A model generated the notes under the pieces. It was not told where the DNA came from, made no database searches, and worked only from the letters and a program-made list of their open reading frames with translations. Positions 32,801-41,800 of a stretch of 64,000 nucleotides of DNA are shown piece after piece; positions within the stretch are counted from its first letter, which is position 1; the number at the start of each line of letters is the position of its first letter. Where the stretch lies: the NCBI GenBank assembly GCA_963082875.1, contig OY720102.1, forward strand, positions 12,498,990 through 12,562,989, written 5' to 3'. This DNA comes from Corella eumyota. Its lineage: Eukaryota; Chordata; Ascidiacea; Phlebobranchia; Corellidae. A program made the translations under genes and the position numbers.

Positions 32801-35800
32801 TGTTACTCTAGGTATAAAAACCTCTCTACCAGCATTTTCCCCTGAAGCAATTTTGGCTATTAATAAATAAGTTTTTTGAACTCCCCGTACGATTAGTTTT
32901 GTTCCAATGCATAGACCGTCTTTAGGATTAAGATTTTGTAACAAAATACCCGGCATACCTATTTTTAAATGTAATTGATGTGGTGGTAGTCCACTTATAT
33001 TTAAAGAATTAAGATATTCTGTTGGAAATCTTGTACAATGATTTACTTCTTCTGTACTGTCTGCACTTGTACAAACAAACATATTGCCAGGAAATAGATT
33101 TGACACGACGAAGTTTATTTCATCAACTACAGTGTTTTTGGGAGCTAAAATTGATCTTTCTGCCATCCAGTTAAGATCATGGCAATGTTCTAAAAAATTT
33201 GGGTAAATCCATTTGATCAGTTGAAGCATTGAATTTTTTATTGTTGTTTTCGTACTATCATCATTTAAAAAGCAAAGCTCAGGGGGTAATTCTATATAAT
33301 CTGTGTCTTTGAAGTAATTTATATTACCATTACCTAGTCTTAACAGCCAGTCGTCAAATTTAAGTAAAGCAGTGCTACTACTATTAAGTAACACTCTCAT
33401 GTTTTTTGATAATTGGTGTACGCTGATACTTGGCCATAATTTTGATTTTTTAAATGAGGCGTTAATTATTTGTGCATGTGATCCATGTTCAACTACAGCA
33501 AGAATTTGTATATCTTGCAACGTGCGATCAAGTGCCTCTAGCAAACTTTTATTTGCCATTGGTGCCTCATCCCATATTATAACCTTTGCCATGTTTATTA
33601 GTTTAGCTGTTGAACTTTGTTTTGAAATGCAAAATGTTGAATTTGGATTGAAATGTAGAGGAGCTTTAAATCTGGAATGAAATGTCCGGCCACCAATAAG
33701 CAACGTAGCAGCGATGCCTAGAAGCGACAGCTAATGCTATACCTTTGTCTTCTCTGTTAGAGGTGCGAACTGTTGCCAACAAAGCATTAAGCATATATGT
33801 TTTTCCTGCACCTCCCCTAGCGTCAACAAAAATAGCAAGAGGCTCGTTTTTCTTTAGCGACTGTGATACTTTGCTAACAATTTTGCTTTGTTCTGGAGTA
33901 AGAGATTGTGAGCTATTTGAACAATTATTCGCAATTCGAAATAAGTGTATCCCAGTCGTAACTTAACTCCTGTTGAATAATTAACGGAAGTTGCAAATCT
34001 GTAATAGTGTTATTAAAAATGTGTGTCTTTGCTTGCTCATCCGGAGTAATTATTGGTAGTTCAAAGTCATATAAATTCTTTCCATAACTGTTAAGTCTTT
34101 TTTCAAGATCATGCAAGACCAAAACTTTTAAAAAACTTTCAGTAACTTGATCTGATCCATTCTGAAAGTCGTCTATCCAGTATAAATAATGTTTATTGAA
34201 AAGATCTGCAGGGTTTGCAGGGTTACAAAACAACAAAATCGTAACAAAAAGTTCTCTTATTTGTGTACACATATTTGTTTGTGCTGCTTTAGTAAGTAAG
34301 TTTTCCCACTCATTGTCATCCTGTAAAACACCAAGCTTTCTACACACATTTTGAAAAGTATAACATTTATAAACGATTTTCAAAGCATCAAATAATGATT
34401 TACCCTTCCAATGGCTATGATGCAATAAAATTCTTAGGCAAAATACATCCCCTGCGAGTGGGTGGTTAGTATATATTCTGCCTATGGTTGAAGAACGATT
34501 TTTTCTTTTTGTCTAAACATTTTTTCTTTTTTTTCTTTTTGCGTTCCAAGACGATTTCGGCTTTTCGGTTTGATGGTCATTAAAGCCGAAAACCCCTGTT
34601 CGCACTCCCACAATGATGAAAAAAATCAATAGCCGGTAAACAGCGTGACGTGCTAGGTTCGGATACGATGATGCCATGTTTAAACAGAAATTGATAGGAC
34701 AGCATTCTTTATGTTTTATTTTTGCTGTCTCATCAGTTTGAAAGTCTATTAATTCTTCTTGTTCACCGGTCCCTACAGGCACATCATTCGGATCAGTAGA
34801 AAATGGGTTGATGGAGTAAGCACAACATGCAACATCAGGAAAGTAATTCAATAGCTCTGTCTTTAGTTGCGAAAGATGACCAATAATTTCTTTTGAAACG
34901 TCACTATCAGGATTTTTCTCAATGGAAGTAAGGCATTTATACATTCCGTAGCTTTGATTGCTAACATTCTCTGTCCAGAGGTCCAGCTTACGAATAAGTG
35001 CTCCCAACTTTGAAATGAACTCTGTTACAGTTAAATTGGGTCCTTGAAACGACAGGTTGAAAGTGTTCAGAACTTCAAAATTGTCCGATAGATATGCCAA
35101 CCTAGTAAGAAAATCTTTGCTTCCCAGGTCCTTTTGAAAATATTGATTTTTCTCCTTGAAGAAATGCAGAAGCTCATCTCGCAGTTCAAACAGGCGCCTT
35201 GTTGCATTGCCACGGGAGAGTTTAAACAAGCGAGTATTCAAGGCTGATGTTTTGACGAAATTTACTAGTTTAATCACTCGGTTTAAGCATAATAACATAT
35301 TCTGTGGTAACACTTTCGCGCAAAGGGCGAATCTATGAATGAAACAATGAACAAAAATCATGTTTGGTGCCACAGCTGTTACATGAGCTTTGAAGCCCGA
35401 TTTATGTCCTAACGTTGATGGAGCTCCATCTGTTGTACAGCCAATCAACTTTCCCCAGTCCAGTCTATTTAGTTCGAAAAAATTGTCCAAAGCTTCGAAA
35501 ATATCCTTTTCTTTTGTGGTACCGCAGAGTTCCTTGTTCATCAGTAATTCAGTTTTTACAGAATTGTCTTGTGCATAACGAACATACACAAGTAACTGTG
35601 CGTTATTTGTTACGTCTGTCGACTCGTCCAGTTGAATGGAAAAACCATACTTTGAATCTTTTACTCCTGAAATAACTTGGTCAGCAATATCGACTGACAT
35701 CTCCTCCATTCGATTCTTAACCGTATTGTTGGAGAGGGAAACACTTTCTGGCTTTGCAGCCGCTTCCTCCCCAAGTACATGTTTTACTAATATCTTTGCC

Positions 35801-38800
35801 GCTGGCATTATGAGGGACTCTCCGATGGTATGTGCTTTTAGGTTTTTGGCTATCAGGAGAGCGACTTCATAGGATGCCTTGACAGCGCCCTTCTTTCTCT
35901 GGTAAATTGTGCCAGTCTTGTCCAAGCGCTATCTCTTCACATGCTCGCCGAGTCGCTGAAAGAAACTCTCATTTTGATCCTTTTTGTCAGGATGATTTGT
36001 GATAAGATGCCGTTGAAGTAAGCTTGGTTTTATAGCTGAATTAGCAAGAGTCTTTATGCAAACTACACATTGCAGCAAGGATTCTTCATTATGTTCAATA
36101 GCTATGAACCCGTACTTCATGTAGGCTGGACTGTACTTTCGTTTAGACATGTTCCCAATAGTTAAATTGAACAAAATTTAGTTATTGCAATATTCCAATA
36201 TGATTAAAATATCATTAAACATACGACACTACTCCACTGCTGCTATCAGTTCATTACTACATACATTTAAACCAGCTGACATTTGGTGGTTAATTATCGT
36301 GAACAAGAAAAGTGTTACGTCATAAACGTGCGAAACCTAAATTAAAACTAAATAACAAATTTAATATAACATTTAACGGCGAAGTAAAACTTTTTTTTGT
36401 TATGTATAAGTCCGATTTAAAAGCTATAGGCTATGCATGAAAAAGTTTATAAAATTGCTTTATTAGAGCAAAGATCCTAATTTTTTTTCTTAGAACAAAA
36501 TCTTAAAACTATACAAAATGTATACATGTTTTATGCCCAAATACTGTATACTTTTATTCACGTTTATTTAATATTATTCTTTATGCAAGTAATTATAAAA
36601 TTGTTCATTGACAGTCCCATTTGTTCATTTAACTGTTCACTCAGTCTGTACTTAGCATAATGGAATAAATGCGCACTTAAAAATTGTTAAATTGCACCAG
36701 AGCACATTCCACATGTTTTTTAAATCAAAAATTTCAAATTTTTAATTTTCCTTTTTTGCATTTATTTGCAGGCGATTTTTTCTTCTCTATCGTGATATTA
36801 AAAAGTAACGGTGCGAAATTTTAAAGAGAAAAATTACATTCACTTTAGTGCATGCGATCGAAGAATAGCGCAGGCGATCGTTTTTTACATTTCTTTCGTT
36901 CTCTTTAAGATAATGGAAAGAAACGTAGCGGCAAATTAAAATATAGTTTTGCTTATTACGGCTAACTATCATAAGACATTAAAAAAGTGATAAGCCGATT
37001 CCACAAAAGGACATATATCCCAGCTATAGGCAAAAACTTGAGCCACAATTAATTGTAGTTATTCTGTAATGGAACGCACAAAATTTACCCCCTGTAAGAA
37101 ACAATATTTTAATCCAATATTATTTACTTTAAAAGGGTCTACTTCTAATGAAAATGTACAACCAAGATCCTCCGCTTCAAATCAGGTTTTAACTTTAAAG
37201 TTGTCAATAAATATAAGCATGTTTAAACTAAATAACAAAGTTTAAATATTGTTTATAATAATTAATAAAATTTTGGACTTAGTTTGAATAATAAATATAA
37301 CTGGTAATTATAAAAAAGTCTTTGTAGTTACCTAACCACAATTTTACTGTTTATAAAGGAACAACCTGAAGAATCACAAACCCCAGACCCACATGAGGTT
37401 GTTCCAGAACCAAGAAGAAGACAAAATGAAGGTAAATTTAAATCTTGTTTATAATATGGAAGTGTTTTTGGTTTATGTTTATCTTTGATATAACTAGACT
37501 GACTCCACAGTCTAATCTTGCATCGAATGTAAATGTCTTTATTAAGTTTGGTAATTTTAATCTGCTTATGTATTTAGTAAAAGCAAAAGTGACTAAATTT
37601 GTCACCATCAAAATAGCACTATATATGTTGAAAGCTAGTTTAGTAGTTGATTTTATAATATATATAACATCTTAAGTTTGTTTTAAAATAAAATGATTTT
37701 TTTAAACAGTATAGAAAAATTAAATACCCTTTCAAGAGACTTCAAAAAAGCTGGCCTTAGTACTGCTGTTTTTATAATTTCCAAAGCCGGGCTTTGTGAG
37801 TTTACTCACTCTTTATTTCTTTGTTCAAAAGTAATCAATGGTGGGTGCTCACAGGCATGGAATTTTTCATAAGATATCCAACTATGTTTATTTTGGATGT
37901 GATACACCAAAGAACACCACTTTTCTTTTAATAAGATTGCATCTTTATTACATGTAGAAACTGAATACCATAGGTGATTTATAATTGCTTTTGTCCACTT
38001 AATAACCATAGGATTTTTAGATTTCAGTAGTCGCTTTTTTAAATTTTTTGCAATATGCCATAGGTCAAACTGATGGTTTATATGGGAAAACTCATCTCTG
38101 AGCATCTTTTGTATTCCAGGATGCATATCAGTAGCAATGCAATTAATTTGCAAACAAGATTCCTAGTACAAAAAAAGTTAAATTAATATTTGTACTAGTA
38201 AAGGGGCAATATGTTTACTTACTTTGAGATAATTTAGTGCTTGCTTTAATCTTTCGATCTCAAGCCAATAACTATTTTTTACCTCTGCCACATGAATAGT
38301 TTTTTGTACCAATATTAAACGGGTTTCTTGATCAAGAAGGGTGTATGTCCCAAATGTAGCACTATAGCCCGGGCTATCAAATCTGCAATCTCCCGACACT
38401 ACCCTCACTTTAGAAGCTATCATTGCCAGAAGGTCCATATTGTGCTTTGTCCACATTCGTTTAACAACAGGTATAATGTATAATCGCTGTAGATTGTAGC
38501 AGTTTGTTATAGACTCACATTGAATTTTTAGAGTTTGGCAAATGTTCATAAATGCAGAATAGCTGTTTCCAAGCAAAGATGAAGGTATAAGTAAATTACA
38601 AGAAAAACGTTTATTTGTAAGAGGTTGTGATCGCCATTTGTATAAATGTCTATCAACGCATTCGGTTATTACTGTCACAGCAAACCCACTATTTGTTACT
38701 TTCGGAATTTCATGTAGAGCTTTACCACAACCTTGAAAGTGGCAGGTTCTAAAAAGATCTAAAAGCAGTTGCAAATATACAAGCACTTTCACGCCAGAAA

Positions 38801-41800
38801 AAACATCTACAGTCTTACTCCATTCCCAAGATTCAGCTGAAGATGTGGTAGATGCTGATGCTTTTGACGGTATGTAATCACTGTGATCTGATGGGGAGGA
38901 ATCATTTTGACTACTGCTTGAGGGCAAAGGAACCAGGATTTCCATCTGAATGAGGTTGTTCTTCAAACTGTTTTTTATTCTTTTGAAACCTTAGGTTGGG
39001 TATAAGATTGATGGTCTGTGTTTATTGCTGTTTCAACACATGTAACCAAATCAGTATTTGTTGAAGCATGAATTTGAGGAATAGTGGGTATTTGCCCAGT
39101 TGATAAAGTTTGTGTTGATGCATTACTAAAGGCAGGAGTTGATATTTCCTCATCCTCCTAAAATTCAAAAAAAAAAATTCACCTTTTTGGCTAGTTTAAA
39201 AAATACGGAAAAAGGAATTTCTATGAGTTGAGTTAAAGTACCTGTGGCGCATCAAAAATATCTGAATAGTGTACAGTTGACTTCTTACTTTCTAAAAACA
39301 AAATTTTTCATAAATTTTTATGTAATTGCCGATAAATGAATACATTTAAAAAAGGATTGGTATTTAATTAAAAAAGTTCCTACTGTTGATTTGGTTTGCC
39401 TCGATTTATAACGTGTACTTCGAAGATATCCCAAGCTCTTTAGAAGTTGACGGTCGATCAGATATTTTATAGTTGTATGAAGAAAAATTAAATATTGAGG
39501 GTACAGACTCAGGCTTTAACCTATTTGTATATTGAATGACAGCCTTGCCTTCTGAGTTAAATTTTAGTTTTGACACATAATCCTCTTGCACAAAATGCTC
39601 ACTGCAAATCAAAGAATTTTCCCCAAGGGTTTTTGATCTTTTCATTTTGTGCAGCCAAGCCTTTAACAAAGGTTTTGTGGAAATCTATGAAAATGGACAG
39701 GTTGTTCATGATTTTTGGTATTATAAAAGGAGTTTGAACACCCTGAAGCTTCACAGAAATTGCCACTTTTTGTTAATTTTGCTTTCTTAGCTAAAATTTC
39801 GCTACTAAATTCCATATTTTTTTTACAATATAAATCTAATTAAGTAAACAAAATAATATTGTGAGATCAATGTTATAGTTTAAATTGATACATATCAGGT
39901 TTGGGTATATATTCAAATAACCACCATAATTAAAAATTATACAAATATGAAATTAAGCCTACAAAATGAATATCAGGCCATCTGCCTATCAGCCTATGCA
40001 GCTAAGATTATATGGGCTATTTTTTGAATATGCATAGTAATCTGTGTTACATTGCAATCTGGACTTTATCATATTACTTAAATTTTAACCTTCTACACTG
40101 TTTCACTATGCAGTAAGTTAAACTAGAGATATTGCTGACAGTCTGAAACCAAAATTAACGTTTTAACAGTCTCACAGCAGGGGTTAGAAAAACTGCTTTT
40201 TATTAAAAGAGACCAATTAAAAATACATTACAAAAACTATTAGTTTCTTTACATAAAACTAAACTGTAAAGTTAGTTTATCATATTGGTTTCCGCAACTG
40301 TAAATGGACACTATATCGCTGTTTCACCACCTGACTACTAGCTTAAAAACAGGCAGACGGGTGATATTTGCCATGAAATTAAAAGCTAACATTCGCCTAA
40401 AGTTTTAAACTTTTGGTTCCCATACTATACCAGTATTAGTAACAGGTATATAAGATAACATTTTTCACGTTTCTACCCAAAAAAATTAAGTTGAACTTGA
40501 CATTTCACTAATTAAAAATTTATAGCGATAAGAAACAACGATAATGAAAATCGTCTTCCCTTACGATGACGTCACGTCGGTAAACACTTTTTTTTGTGAA
40601 AAAGGTAACCCCCTATAACTTTTAAACCAGAACCCCTAGAAAATCTGTTTTTCGAAATTAAATTTAAAAAAATATACTTATTTTTATAAAATAGGCCTAG
40701 TTTTGTCTTTAGTTCCCCTTTAAGATGTGCATTGGCCCCCGCACCTATCTTTCATACAGCTGCTCAAACGATAAAACCCGGTAAACTCTTGCAGCACCTC
40801 CTGAAATGCGAAAGGTAATGTGTAAAATTTAACGATGCCATTTGTTTAACTTCTACAACAAAGTCGCTTTAGCATGGACTTTACCGAACCATTAAATCTC
40901 TCCACAAGGTTATGGCTCATGGAATGATAAGGATTCTGTTTCTTCATGCATTTCGAAAAAACTTTGGTTTCCATGTCACTTAATAACTCTTTAGGTATGT
41001 CAAGTCTACACTACGTATTTACTAAAGCTTCAGCAACTCTTTCTGTGGATTTAAATCAACAACTCTCCTGAGTACCATGTTGCGTAATCTTCAAGTGTCA
41101 AGATGTACTTGTGTTCCTTGTAACTAGAAGGGTGTATCAGCCCTATTAAGTCTAGTGTTGCAAGTTTAAACAGAATTTCAAATAAAGAAACACTTGCTGC
41201 CACAAATTGTTTTTTACTCTAAGGTTTAAAACCCCTTTTCAAGTTTTTTGGTTTAAACTGCTCCGAACTTTTATTGGTTTTGGGTTTTGCTTGTTGCACT
41301 TTTTTCTGATCTCTATCTTCAGTTAAGTTGTTTTGCTTTAGGAGCACACTCTTCAAATGCTTATAATTTACAGCGCCTTGGGCCATAAAGAATAACAATG
41401 AAAGAACAAGAATAATACTGGTTATTATATATGGTTGCTAGTTAAACCATACTCCGGTTTATGTGACCTAGCAATTCATACTCGAAACAACAAGAATTTA
41501 AAAATTTTTTGCGGGAGTTTTTCACTTTGCAAACTGCCTCGCAGGCTGCTGTATCAACGAGCGATTCTACTCGAGTTATTTGTTAATATCTTGTGTCACT
41601 AAATATTATCTATGCCTATTTTTAAACCAATAAATATTGGATATATGCATTATTAAATGTGTTATATGTAATGATAAATTATTGTGTTGTTGACATCTTT
41701 TTTTATCAGTTGACTTATTTTTTAAAGTTATTGTTACACAGCAATTAACTTTTATGGTTGCCAGCTTACGCTATTTGTTACATAGTAATAGTGACTTAAT

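Larger units (their letters stand above)
31482..34510 (-). mobile_element. Helitron 3' half: helicase part and 3' terminus
   Basis: On the minus strand the element ends with a 17-nt hairpin (GCCACACGAAGTGTGGC, 31493-31509), seven bases and the terminal CTAG (31482-31485), as is typical of Helitrons. Upstream are helicase pieces: 33925-34425 (HHSHWKGKSLFDALKIVYKC), a Walker A segment GGAGKTY near 33800, and 32534-33703 with IIWDEAPMANKSLLEALDRT and the terminal AMTINKSQGQTLKKIGIWLE motif of Pif1-like helicases. Two frame breaks separate these pieces. The Rep endonuclease and 5' end are absent: the coding sequence stops at the hAT transposase boundary near 34510. Confidence 0.85.

Noticed and set aside
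35156-35872. Four plus-strand frames within the hAT transposase
   Set aside because: Antisense shadows of the conserved RNase-H-like transposase domain.
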